Positions 10,896 to 21,300 of a stretch of DNA of 64,000 nt are shown here, one piece after another. Under the pieces are notes generated by a model, which was not told where the DNA came from, made no database searches, and was given only the letters and a program-made list of their open reading frames with translations. Numbering within the stretch: position 1 is the first letter of the stretch; each line of letters opens with the position of its first letter. This DNA is from Planoprotostelium fungivorum (lineage: Eukaryota > Evosea > Variosea > Cavosteliida > Cavosteliaceae): NCBI GenBank assembly GCA_003024175.1, contig MDYQ01000131.1, positions 1 through 64,000 of the forward strand, in the 5' to 3' direction. The translations under genes and the position numbers were made by a program.

Positions 10896-11047
10896 GACAC
10901 AATTGCATTGAGGGCTCGACAATAAATGAATGAATGTCTGCTGGATCACATTCTTCACATACATGTGGCAAACCAAAGATTACGACTTTTAGACAAGAAA
11001 GTGATCAAAGCGAGTCTGGATTATTGCACCAATCAGCGGAAAGCAGA

Positions 11048-12110
11048 CTAGTGATATCTGCAGGGAAACCTTCCACATTCTTTGCCCTTGCGTCTTCCTG
11101 ATTTTAACACTGCTTGGCAATGTTTGTTTGAATCTGAGACCATTAGTCCTTTACTCAAACAAACGTTACCTTTTGGGCCTCCCATCGTCCCCTCTTCTTC
11201 TGCTTCTTTCTCGTCTTTGTCTCCTTCCTCTTGCTCTTCTTCCTTCTGTCCCTCTTCCTGGATAAGGAAATAGTGGTGGTCATGCTCTTCTTCCATGTTC
11301 TTTCTCACACGTGCGTCTGACAGCAGTAACCTCTGGATGTCCGGCATATCTTCGTCTATTGCGATACACAGTGCGGCATTGCTATTCAACGAAGGGTCTA
11401 CCCGGGGATCGGCCATTAATAACTTGAGTGACTCCTGACAACCTCGCTTACAAGCGCTTCTGATAGCCTTGTTGTTTCTGTCTGAGGGATCCACTCGCGG
11501 GTCAGCCAAGAGAACTCGGACTAATTGGGGCACCCCATAACGTGCAGCCGTCTGTATTGCCAGATTGCTCTCTGCGGCGGGATCGATCCGGTCACAAGAG
11601 AGGAGGAGGAGAGCTGTTTCGATCTGACGCCTCGCAATGGCATGCTGTAAAGCTTTCCCGTCCATAGTGAGGTCCAGGCGTGGATCTGCAAGCAGCATTT
11701 GAACACCCTCTTTAAAACCTATTGCTGAGGCCCTGTGTAGCACATAGTTGTCCCGATCTGTGGGATTTGAGTGAGCCAGCAGAAACCTAAATATCTCGAC
11801 ATTTCCGCTCTCTTTTCACATATTACTGAGGTGGATTACGAAGGAGTCCCGGCCATGTAAAAATGCATTGGGACCTCCTATGCCCAAAAGGGAACCAAAA
11901 TATTTTCCGGGCATGCTACACTGTTATTCTGTTCAGCTAATTTTCTTCCCATGCTCACCAATTTTCCTCCAAGATCGACATACGAACCGTAGGCGAACGT
12001 ACAAACACTCTGATTCGAAGTATGAATGCGCTGCATCTTCCGCCAGAGCAATTTGCAGGATCATGCGGAGGACGTCGTAAGACCCCGTGATGAGCCCAAA
12101 GTTTTCCCGA
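11048..12110 (-). pseudogene. F-box/ankyrin-repeat gene, degraded at its 5' part
   Basis: The open part (11743-11048) encodes ankyrin-like repeats with the amoebal pattern LLADPRVDPS about every 33 residues, then an acidic Glu-rich linker and the C-terminal knuckle CQAVLKSGRRKGKECG, a small Cys motif also common in giant-virus and amoebal ankyrin proteins. Upstream in the same frame an F-box can be read (YDVLRMILQIALAEDA, then LRFVCRSWRKIG), followed by YFGSLLGIGGPNAFLHGRDS and a further ankyrin unit. Three in-frame stops, near 11930, 11920 and 11817, separate these parts and no short intron removes all of them, so the 5' half looks dead. A shorter protein from the ATG at 11743 remains possible. 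Such proteins usually act as SCF adaptors. Confidence 0.65.
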
Positions 12111-12458
12111 TTTATGCTGGAATGCCCTCCCCGGTTTGGGGCGGAGAGAGTTGAGAACTAGGTATCCCATTTTCTGGAATTCCTCGCTGGGTTCAGCTGT
12201 AGTAGGTGGTGGGGTGGTCCTCTGTTCGGCTAAATGTCTCTTCGCCTGATCTACAATCCCTCTGTCTTCTGGTGTCGAATGGTTGTATCATGGGGTGGGC
12301 AGTGGTTTAGAGCTTGAAGTGGTGGTGTTTGTCAGTCCCGACGTTCTTGAGCTATAGTTGTTAGATGAAGAGGTGCTGATGATATTATCCTCATGATCGT
12401 TGAGGTGACCGGGAGCAGCGTGTGCTGCTTCCCTTTGTGCTGAGTTGTTGAGTACTGA

Positions 12459-12812
12459 TTAGACTGTGGTGTATCTCGCTTCTTTTAAGGCGTCGAAGAT
12501 GGGTTTGTTTCGGATGCATCCCTGCACCCATATTCTAATGATCGACGTCATCATGTTGTGGTGCATGATTGCTTTAGCTGCTTTTGTGTTCTTTGCGTTA
12601 TGTCCGTGGATGTATCTTACCACGTCTTTGGGTACAAGGCCCAGGTATCTAGGGTCCCATGGGGGATTGTATTTTGGGTCCTTGTCGTCTGGTTGGAAGA
12701 TGTTCAGTCGATGTTTGAATCCTAATGTTATCCTGGTCTTCTTCCATTGTTCGTTCCATATGTCCTTTGCTGGGCAGTCAATGAATATGTGTGTTTGTGT
12801 CTCCAGTTCGTT
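12459..12812 (-). mobile_element. LINE (non-LTR retrotransposon) C-terminal fragment
   Basis: The minus strand reads ETQTHIFIDCPAKDIWNEQW followed by about 95 open residues (KTRITLGFKHRLNIF, DPRYLGLVPKDVVRYIHG, RIWVQGCIRNKPIF) and a stop at 12459. The Thr-His-x-Phe-x-x-Cys-Pro...Trp pattern is the zinc-knuckle region after the reverse transcriptase in many non-LTR elements. Only the tail is present; the reverse transcriptase itself is missing because the sequence is cut at 12812 by the repeat copy that starts there. The downstream side, to about 12115, keeps an open reading (DRGIVDQAKRHLAEQ, PPPTTAEPSEEFQKMGYLV) that may be element or host sequence, and then meets the F-box pseudogene. Confidence 0.65.
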
Positions 12813-13115
12813 TAGAGGACTTGTCTGACGGCGACCGTGAAGAGATCGATAGATTAACAGCTCTACGCGCAGCAGCCTCGTCGTGAACCGTCCATTTTTC
12901 TCTTCTGCAGTCTAACTCGACTCAGTTCTCAGGCGTAAACAAGGACGACCACAAGTCTTTCAATAAATTTCTCTTCATACCTCTTATGAATGTTCCTCCA
13001 ATGTGTTTATCGTGCCTCATGCATGGTTTCTGAAAATCGAGATGCAACAGTTGACCAATTCCAGACCGTCTTGTTCTGGTGCACGACATCGCATCACTGC
13101 CAAGGTGAGAGGAAT
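12807..13115 (+). repeat. Dispersed repeat copy with coding tail
   Basis: It begins with the last exon RLEDLSDGDREEIDRLTALR, a stop at 12884 and AATAAA near 12961. It matches 63425-63720 in the opposite orientation over about 300 bases, past the poly-A signal, through TTATGAATGTTCCTCCAA and to about 13115. It matches 470-640 at lower identity. Its upstream edge is fused to the LINE fragment within a few bases of 12810. Confidence 0.8.
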
Positions 13116-13217
13116 GAATAGACATTCTGTTCTATCTATCTCTTCACGGTCACTATCAGACAATCACATGATGAAAAATCATACGGCGATATAATCATCA
13201 CAAAAAGAAGACACGCA

Positions 13218-14182
13218 TCATGCACTCTCTCTCAATTTTGATTCCAAGCGAAATGTCTCCGTATTTGGTTGAACTTGTTTCGATCTCATCTCATTGATCA
13301 GCTCCACCCCTTGTTTCGTTTCATTTCTGTACATGTGGTACTTGATCACCGCGTTATAAGTGTCCACCTTTTCAGAGTCATTCTCTTCCATATTGATATG
13401 AAGATCAATGATGATCGATGAGATAGAATGAATCGAATATTCGATGCCATTTTCATATTTGACTTACGTCCCACTCAAATGACTTCTCCTTCATCTCAGT
13501 TCTGATGTATTGAAGCATCTCTGAATCATTTAACTCGGCGTACATCTCTACGATAGATTGGTACGTGTGAGCATTTGGTTCAAGACCATCCTCGATCAGT
13601 TTCTTCCATGCCTAATCCAATACGTCAATGATGATTCACATCCACCATCATCATCTCACCTCCACGACCTTCTCTGACTTCTTCTGGAAGGCGTAGGCAT
13701 CGATGAGAATGTTATACACGCTCAGATCGGGTTCGATCGACTTATCGATCATCTCCTTCCATAATGAATCGACTCGTGCAATGTCACCCAACTGTCCGTA
13801 GACTTTCAGAGCGGCACTATAGACGGTTGCACTAAAGTCCAGATTATCTTCGTGCATCTCATTCCACAGTCTCTCTAATCCCTCTGTGTCTCCTCTCTTA
13901 CCGAGAGATTGGATCTTCTGGATTTTCTCTCTAATGATTGTTGGAATACGTCGTTCGACTGACAATCACATCAGATGATGCTTCTGTCTAGCGATACGAT
14001 GTAAGAGATACTTCACCTTCTACATCAGTCGAAGAGAATCTCTGGAATGCTGGGAATGGGCGAATACAAGGAAGTCTGGGTAATAAAGAGCGAGCCGGTG
14101 TAGCTAGTTTAGAACAACTGACACCAATGGTCATTTGTCTCTTGATATGGAGGGAAGGGTTGCAAAATAAACGCGCTGCCAT
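13218..14182 (-). CDS. Pentatricopeptide-repeat protein, probably mitochondrial
   Basis: Four exons. The N-terminus MAARLFCNPSLHIKRQMTIG is basic and lacks acids, as in a mitochondrial presequence. The rest consists of PPR units: ATVYSAALKVYGQLGDIARV, LSVYNILIDAYAFQKKSEKV, AHTYQSIVEMYAELNDSEML and VDTYNAVIKYHMYRNETKQG, each about 35 residues with the spacing expected of the helix-turn-helix repeat. PPR proteins bind single-stranded RNA and act in organelle RNA processing or translation. Introns (minus strand) lie near 13957-14016, 13613-13662 and 13372-13468; all keep phase. The protein is short, about 250 residues. Confidence 0.85.
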
Positions 14183-14552
14183 TAGGTGATGTGATGATGG
14201 ATGTGATCTGTGTGATCAGGCGGAAAATCAGATTGAGCCAATAAATAAATCTTGTTACTTTTATTTGTATTCGCAAGATGGACAAAGGAGCAGGAGAGCC
14301 TTACAGGTGTGTCCAATATCGTACATCGATGAACAGATATCGTAGAAGTGCAGCTGTCTATATCTCGTGAACACTTGCTGATGTGTGAGCACATGGTTTG
14401 AATCATTCATATGCTCGTAGAAAGGTACTGGTTAACTTGCCCGTGAGGTTGGATGTAATGCACCCTCAAGCAATGATGCGGAAGTGTTGTTCATTGAATC
14501 AGAAATTTGGTGACGAAGACATCACAAAATCTCATTTCAGAACAAAACCAAG
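14183..14552. other. Shared upstream region of PPR and FIS1 genes
   Basis: The PPR gene and FIS1 are divergent, and this 370-base gap should hold both promoters. I see no further gene; an open minus-strand frame at 14182-14406 lacks protein-like features. Confidence 0.4.
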
Positions 14553-15195
14553 ATGGTAAAACACAACCTTCAGAGACAGCTCGACCAAGAAGCAGAGATC
14601 GATACGTCACAAGAGTTAGAGGTAATCGACCCATCATATCACGAAGCATTCGTTCTTAACGTTCGCAGCAATTTCATCAACAATTCCTGAAAGAACTTCA
14701 ATTTGGAACACCCTCAGTGGGAACGACGTTCACATATGCATGCTTCCTGATAAAGAGCCCACTCACAGAACATAAAGACCAGGGCATCGGTTATCTGAGA
14801 CGTGAGACCATTCTCATAAATATTTCTGACCTCTACACAGAATTATTGAACCAAGATCCTCAGAACCGAGAGGTGATGTTCATCCCATCTTCCATCGTCT
14901 AAATCCACACAGTACCTCTACTTTCTATCCGTCGGTAGTTACACCGCTGGAAACTATACCGAAGGTGAGACATCTCCACGTGCCATCATCCATACTAATC
15001 GTATGCACAGCCAAGACATATGTCCAAGCCTTGTTACAGATTGAACCCAACAACGGACAAGCGAGAGAATTAGAAGGCATGATATTGAACAAGATCAAAG
15101 ACGAAGGTCTCGTAGGCATGGCACTCGTAGGAGGCGCCGCAGCTGCCGTGGCCGTCGGCGGCATCCTAGTGGCTGCTCTTCTAAAGAAGCGGTAG
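14553..15195 (+). CDS. FIS1: Mitochondrial fission 1 protein
   Basis: Four exons give a protein of about 160 residues. The TPR-like helices include FTYACFLIKSPLTEHKDQGI, GIGYLRRETILINIS and YFLSVGSYTAGNYTEAKTYV, followed by LLQIEPNNGQARELE, the signature of the FIS1 second TPR. The C-terminus is a single membrane anchor, GLVGMALVGGAAAAVAVGG, with the basic tail LLKKR for the outer mitochondrial membrane. FIS1 recruits fission factors to mitochondria and peroxisomes. Introns fall at about 14623-14668, 14874-14920 and 14965-15011. Confidence 0.92.
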
Positions 15196-15222
15196 ATGTC
15201 AATACAAGTGTTCGATTCTTCT

Positions 15223-16835
15223 TCATTCTTTTGTCCCCGTCTCATCTTCTCTCTTCTGTCTCTTTGCTGCCGACTCCACTGTCTCTTCCTTTGACATGGT
15301 CAACATCAGACGATGATGATGATGGTGATCTCACCTGTTCTTCTGTGTGAGAGCCCTCCGCCTCTGAGCTCTCCTCTAAGGCGGCGCTGACTGTTGGTTC
15401 TTCGTCAGATTCTGATGGTTGAAAGTCGTCATCTTCTTCGCTGTCTTCCTGTTGTCTTCGGTCAATGAAGTCCTCCCGTGAAAATAGACGATGTGATGAT
15501 GTTGATGTGATGAAAACAGATCGGATGATGATGACCACCGTTTCATCTTCGGCTTGTTGATCCGTCGGTGCAACGGGTGACTCTGTCTCTTCTTCCTCTT
15601 TTGGATCTTCCTCTGCCGATGACTCCTCTGCATCAGATTGTCTTCCCATGTTTGTGATCTGCTCGTGTCAAACGTCTCATCTGTGGACATCGATGAGCAC
15701 CTGCTGGTCTTCGGTCGTCGTAACAGTTTCCAAAAATTCTGCCTGAATGCCTTCTTCTTCATTCATTAGCGGCTGCCAAATATTAAAATCGATTAAAATG
15801 GAATATATTTCATACATCATGAAGCAGATGAAGACATCGAACGAAATGAATCTCACCAGTTCACCGTCTGTTAAGTCTCCCATGTCTGACAGATTAGACT
15901 CGATGGCAGCGTTGTTTGTCTCTACGTTCAGATGGTTGCCATTGTGATTCATGGACAAGAAAGTATCTCTGCAATTTACAAGTGTGAACAGTTTACCCTT
16001 CTGAGGTGGTGGTGTCCAGGCTCTTCTGTCTATGAAGAATGAGTCACAATGAATCACAACACATCTCCTCGTTCATCACGGTGCATCTTCATGATGTAGA
16101 AGATGAGATGCACTCACGTTTGTGACTTCGACCCGCTGAGTTGTTCGTAGAAGGGCTCATAGCTCCCTTTGATATACCGTTCTTCCCTTTGTCCTCTGAT
16201 ATACTGATTTTCTTTCCATCCCTGATGTTCCATCGGTGATGGAGTTTGATGAGAACCCACCAGCGCCATCCATCTAGATTCTTTAGACTAGGTATCATGT
16301 CGAAGAGGGTGATGACGTAATCGGGTGTGTTGGTCACGAAACAACCTTTCAGAATGAGAGTCTCGAGATGTGTGTGACAAGTCTGTGGACGTTCGTTGAG
16401 TCGAAGTGTCGATCGAGTGAGATGTCACCAGGTATTTGAGTTCGGTCATGTTCCTTATCGTGTTGCCGGAGAGATTTATGTGTCGTAGAGAGGGAACCGT
16501 CGTGTTGTTGAGATGATTCAGACTTCCCACTAATTGGTTGTTGCATAGTATCAGCTGAATCGTTATCATCAGCTCCACATCCAATCTTGAGACAGATAAC
16601 GCGTGACGATGAATCTTACCGTCTCTAAGTTTGGTAGCGTTGGAAAGTTGTCTAGAGTCGACAATCCAACATTTGAGAGGTCCAAATGGGTGATCGAAGT
16701 GAATTTCTCCAATAAAGTCCGAAGACGATCAGGCAATGATTGAGATTTCCATATGGTCCCCGTGAGATCGACGGCTGACGTGTGATGATGATCTTTTTGG
16801 CACAAGTACTCCAATGCGGCCTCTAAACCGTCCAT
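15223..16835 (-). CDS. ANP32-like acidic leucine-rich nuclear protein
   Basis: The N-terminal half is an LRR domain: ITHLDLSNVGLSTLDNFPTL, LILCNNQLVGSLNHL, LRHINLSGNTIRNMTEL and LILKGCFVTNTPDYVITLFD, closing with MIPSLKNLDG, the LRR-cap of the ANP32 family. The C-terminal half is strongly acidic (EEDPKEEEETES, EDSEEDDDF, SESDEEP) and ends in AAKRQKREDETG, close to the ANP32 KRKR nuclear signal. ANP32 proteins act as histone chaperones and phosphatase regulators. About eight exons join in phase. The insert between cap and acidic tail, with a second non-acidic section (LFTLVNCRDTFLSMNHNGN), is longer than in animals. The ATG at 16835 is the first clear one; an upstream exon is possible. Confidence 0.75.
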
Positions 16836-17126
16836 CAATGTTCTAATTGATGGAAACAGAATGGTTCTTAAGCAGCTGTGAAGATCAGAGGGGGATCCCT
16901 GCGCCTCTGGTGATGCGTTCAACTTGAAATTCTTTCTCTACAAGCCTTTTCTTGGAATTTCAGGGATTTATTTCCTATGATATAATCATTCTGTCACACA
17001 CGATGGAACAAGGCTGCGATGATGCAACGTTCGTCGGATGAGATAGACGATCGAAGGTTCTCTTTCCTCGCGACGTGAGATCATCACTGTACTACCCCCC
17101 AGAATCACGGCGATCCAAAACTCAAT

Positions 17127-18092
17127 TTATAAATCACACTTTTTCTTCCACTCGAATTGAATGTCATCGATCTTCTTCTTGCATTGCAAGGCTCCCTCGT
17201 AATCCTCCTTTCTCACGCATTCCTTCTTCTCTGCCTCCGTGCTCTCGATGAGCTCTTCTAATCTTTTCTTCTCTCCAGAGAGATATGTGATCTTGATGTC
17301 TATGATACTTCTCTCCATCGCCATGCCCTTCTTTAAGAGTTCACATTTTTTCATCATGTTGATGGTGAACTCCCTCTCTGTGACCATCATGGTGTCGAGA
17401 TCTTTCTTCAGTTGGATGGCGGCGGCAAAGTTCTCGCTGGCTACGGCTTGTGCCTTCTCTTCCTGCATCATCGTTCGTTTTAATGATTCGAGGTGGATGT
17501 CGGATCACCTCTAAGTCGGCGATCTTCTTCGAATGAGAACGTATACTGGCAGCCAACTCGGCCATTTTGGCCTTCAAAGAGGTCATCATCGGTGATACAC
17601 CAGCCGTAAGAGATGGTGTGGGTAGAGCGGTCGCTACTTGTGTAGACAATCTCGAGTTGGGTGGATTTGGGAGTGTGGGCATCGATGTGGAGAGAGACAT
17701 GGCCAACGGTACCTTCTGGTTGTTCTTGATTTCATTGGGTACATACGGAGTGATGGGTGGACTAGTCGGCGGGGCATTGGTATACGCTATTGCCTGTCAT
17801 TATCCACATAGAACTCGAACGACCCACGTTGTCCAAAGAGCTGAGATGGCGCCCTCGATCCTCCGCCCAAATTCATCTGACACGTTCAGTCATGTTCTAT
17901 ATATCTCCTCTCCCTCACTGTCGGCCATGAAGTCAGAGATGTCTGTGTGCGAAAGTTATTTACAGGCGGGGGACTCGATGGTGGGGTCATTCTGGGTGGA
18001 AGGATTGGAGAAGATACTGTCGGATCATTCTTCTTCGCCTGATCGATCGTACTCTGAATCTGGGCCAGAAGACTCTCTAGCTCATCAGACAT
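17127..18092 (-). CDS. Coiled-coil protein with UVR-like helical hairpins
   Basis: The start MSDELESLLAQIQSTIDQAK is followed by a proline-rich linker (PPRMTPPSSPPP). After an unresolved exon join near 17790-17960, the chain continues with another proline-rich section and then a long coiled coil. Two segments, AVASENFAAAIQLKKDLD and RKEDYEGALQCKKKIDDI, have the UVR-type pattern (acidic-x-Phe/Tyr-x-x-Ala). It ends in WKKKCDL. I cannot name the gene. Similar hairpins occur in cytoskeletal and vesicle-linked proteins. The intron near 17471-17515 keeps phase. Confidence 0.6.
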
Positions 18093-18380
18093 CGTCGACG
18101 CTATTTGCTCTGTTGTCAGATGATGTTCTCCGGATAAAATTGGAATAAATGGACATTTTGCAGTAATATATCTTTTTGACGCAGGACAGAGGAACACAAG
18201 AGAGGGAAGGAGAAGGAGGACATCAATAGCAGCAGTCATCCTTAGTCTGGTTTACCCTTATCTTTTCTTCCAAGGCGGTTGCAACATCCGTACCTCCAAC
18301 ATTTGGTTGATCTTCCAAATTGAACACAACACTGTGAGGTCTTCCTCTTTCACAACAAAATTCTGTTTGTATAGAAAACG

Positions 18381-21300
18381 ATGATCTCCAATCTGTATGA
18401 ACGAACACAATCGTTTAAACGGCTGCCTTCTTCGAGAGGAATGGTTGTAAAGGCAGCTGACGTTAACACAGTAACTGATTGCGCAATGGATAAACCCAGC
18501 CGCACGTCAGCAAGCACATATGACACGGAAGAGGATGCCTCAGAGCCCTCAGATAAGGTGGAATCCAAGGGTGCAAAACGGCTGAATAAACTGGTGGGAA
18601 TCCCTCACATCAGCCCCTGCGACCCTGATCGGTTGCAGCAACATGTAAGCTCCTCAGAGAACTTGACCAATTCGGTCTTCTCCAACTCAGATAACGATGA
18701 AGAATTCGACGAAGAGGGCTCCGAAGACGAGAGACCAGCTGGAATGGCCACATTGAGGAGGGCAAAGTTCAAACAGCAACAGCAACAACACAACACAGAG
18801 GATGGAAGTGGTTCTGCCAGCGATAGCGAAAGTGAGGATCATCATCTCTTAATGTCACAACCTCACATTACCCAGCCTTCCTCGATACACCTCGATCGGA
18901 GTTTTCGCCGAACGGTGCTCTATCTCCTCTATCGAGGAGCGCCGTACAGAACCGCGGCGTCGCTGTGAGTTCATCCTTCCATCATCACATCGTCTAAACG
19001 ATACACCGTGACGTCATCACAGAAAGACGAAACGATCGAGGAACAATCCATGGAGGAGAGTGAAGATTCCGCCCAGGTGAAGCCTCTTCCATCATCCATC
19101 ACGATGAGACGTAATTCGAATAAATCGAATTAAATCGTTTCAACAGGAAGACAGTGAGACGGAAGAGTCAGAAGGAGAAGCATCTAGCTCGAGCGAGGAA
19201 GAAGAGTCGATGGAAGGACTGAAAGAGAAATACAGAGAGAAGAGGGAGACCGTCCGCGCCCTGCAGATTAAGATGAAGAAGCTCTTGACCAATATCTCTT
19301 CCTACAGACAGGTGATGATGATGAAAGCGATGAGATGACTCATGAGATGCAGGTGATGGAGTATGAGAAGGCGACGTGGGAGCAGAAGCTGCAGGCCGAG
19401 AAAGAACAATCGATACAAAAATCGACACAATTGCAAGAACAAATCGACCATCTACAACGCGAGAACGAGGACTTTGAGCGGCAAGTTCAAGTGCGTGTTT
19501 CATCTCTACAACTCCTGACCTATTAGGAAATATCGGACGAGTTCGAGCAGCAGCTGCAGCAATTAGAAGACGCGAGACTGCAAGCAGAAGAAGACAAGAG
19601 GGTGAAGCACAGAGAGAACATCGAAAACTTGCAGACTCTCATCAAAGAACTCACCTACATCGAGGAGGTGATGTCGATGTGATCGATCACATCTCTGATG
19701 TCACCAGGTCAATCAAGAACTGACGAACGAGAACGCGGCAGAGAAAGTCAAAGTGGTGGAATTGACCGAAGAATTGGAGTTATCAAAGAAGGTAATTCAG
19801 CAGATGGAAATCAAGATGGAGAGACAACAAGAAGAGGTGAGCTTCATGAATGATTGTCATATACGTGATGTTGAAAATCGAATCTGAATCAAATCAGTTT
19901 AAATCAGCCAACATGGACCGAGGCAGTAGCACGGTGAATCTGAATATAGACACGAGCGCTCCCGGCTCAGAACAGATCGCCACGTTGGCCCAACAGCTTG
20001 TAGAAGAGAGAAAGAAGATGGAGAGCATCGGTCTCTTATTGTCCCAAATCCGTTCCATCGCCCTCCCTTCTTCTGGCGCCACCTCCGCCGAAGACGAATT
20101 GTACAAACAGATCCAAGCCGAAAGGGTGCGTGGAGAAAACTCGATGAAAACTCAGCGAAAACTCACGGAAATTCGCAGGAATTACACGAGGCGACGAAGA
20201 AGCAGCTGGAGACCGAGAGGGCTCGCGCCGCTGCAGACAAGGAGACCATCGCCAAGCAGAACAAGAGAATTCAAAATCTCGGCAATTACAGAAACTACAC
20301 GCTGGATCAAGGAAAGGAGCAAGGGTCCGTCAGCAACTTTGACATACCAGCGTACGTATACGTACCGTGAGATTCCCCTGAAACTTCGCAGTAAACAGCC
20401 CCTGATGGGCACCATCAGTCGTAGGACACTCAACCACGCTCCGTCCGCGGCGAGGATCGCGTTCAGCGCCACAGCGGAATCTGAGGGAATCAATTCCGTT
20501 TTCCAGGTATTTCCATCGAAATCTCACCCTCTACAACCCACCAATCTATTTTTAGCCTCCTCCGACCGGAGGTCCGGAGCTTGACATCCAGAGGATGAAG
20601 GCCGCCCACCTGACTGGTTTGAAATCGAAGAAATCGAAGCCAACCCTGTCTGACGTAGAGAGAACTTCCATCTTCTTCGAGGTGAAGTACGACATCTCTG
20701 ACGACGTCTTGACACGTTGTAGTGCGTCGACAACAATAATCCAGAAGAGATGAACAAGATGATCAAGAAGAACAAGAACATTGTGAACTCGACGACTGAG
20801 GGAGGCAAGACTGCACTACACCGAGCTTGCATTTTGGGCCATCAGAGCATCGTTAAATTGCTCCTCAACAATAACGCCGATCCCAACGTGATGGACGAGG
20901 GACAGGTGATACACTACAACGAGCCAAACTGACGGGAGGTAGTGGTCGCCCTTGCACTGTGCCGCCAATTGTGAAGTGGACAACACAGAAGTCCTCAAAC
21001 TCTTATTATTCAGAAAGTCTCTACCAGGATCTAGAACTGCACAGGGTGAGCTTCCTCGAAATTTCCTCCACATTTCCACGATATTTCTACGAAAATTCCC
21101 GGAAAACTGAACTGTACAGTGGGTGTGACGAATTCCGACGGAAACCTCCCCCTGCACTATTACGCCAGGAGCAAATTTTTCAACCCAGAAGTATTTCAGG
21201 CGCTCGCCACACGCGAGACCGTCAATCGCCAGAACTTGTTTGGAGAGGCTCCGATGCATCAGTGTGTCATTGCCGACCGAGAGAAGGTGACACGATCTCG

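Noticed and set aside
10653-10925. Plus-strand open frame of 90 residues
   Set aside because: The opposite strand carries a clear VPS13 motif over the same bases.
11048-11130. Giant-virus origin for the ankyrin gene, suggested by its Cys knuckle
   Set aside because: The same knuckle occurs in amoebal ankyrin proteins and no other viral-type gene is nearby, so transfer is not supported.
12466-12828. Plus-strand open frame of 120 residues, hydrophobic
   Set aside because: It is the antisense of the LINE zinc-knuckle region, which explains the sequence better.
17567-18148. Plus-strand frame of 193 residues with a hydrophobic segment
   Set aside because: It runs opposite to the coiled-coil gene whose exons have better composition and splice sites.
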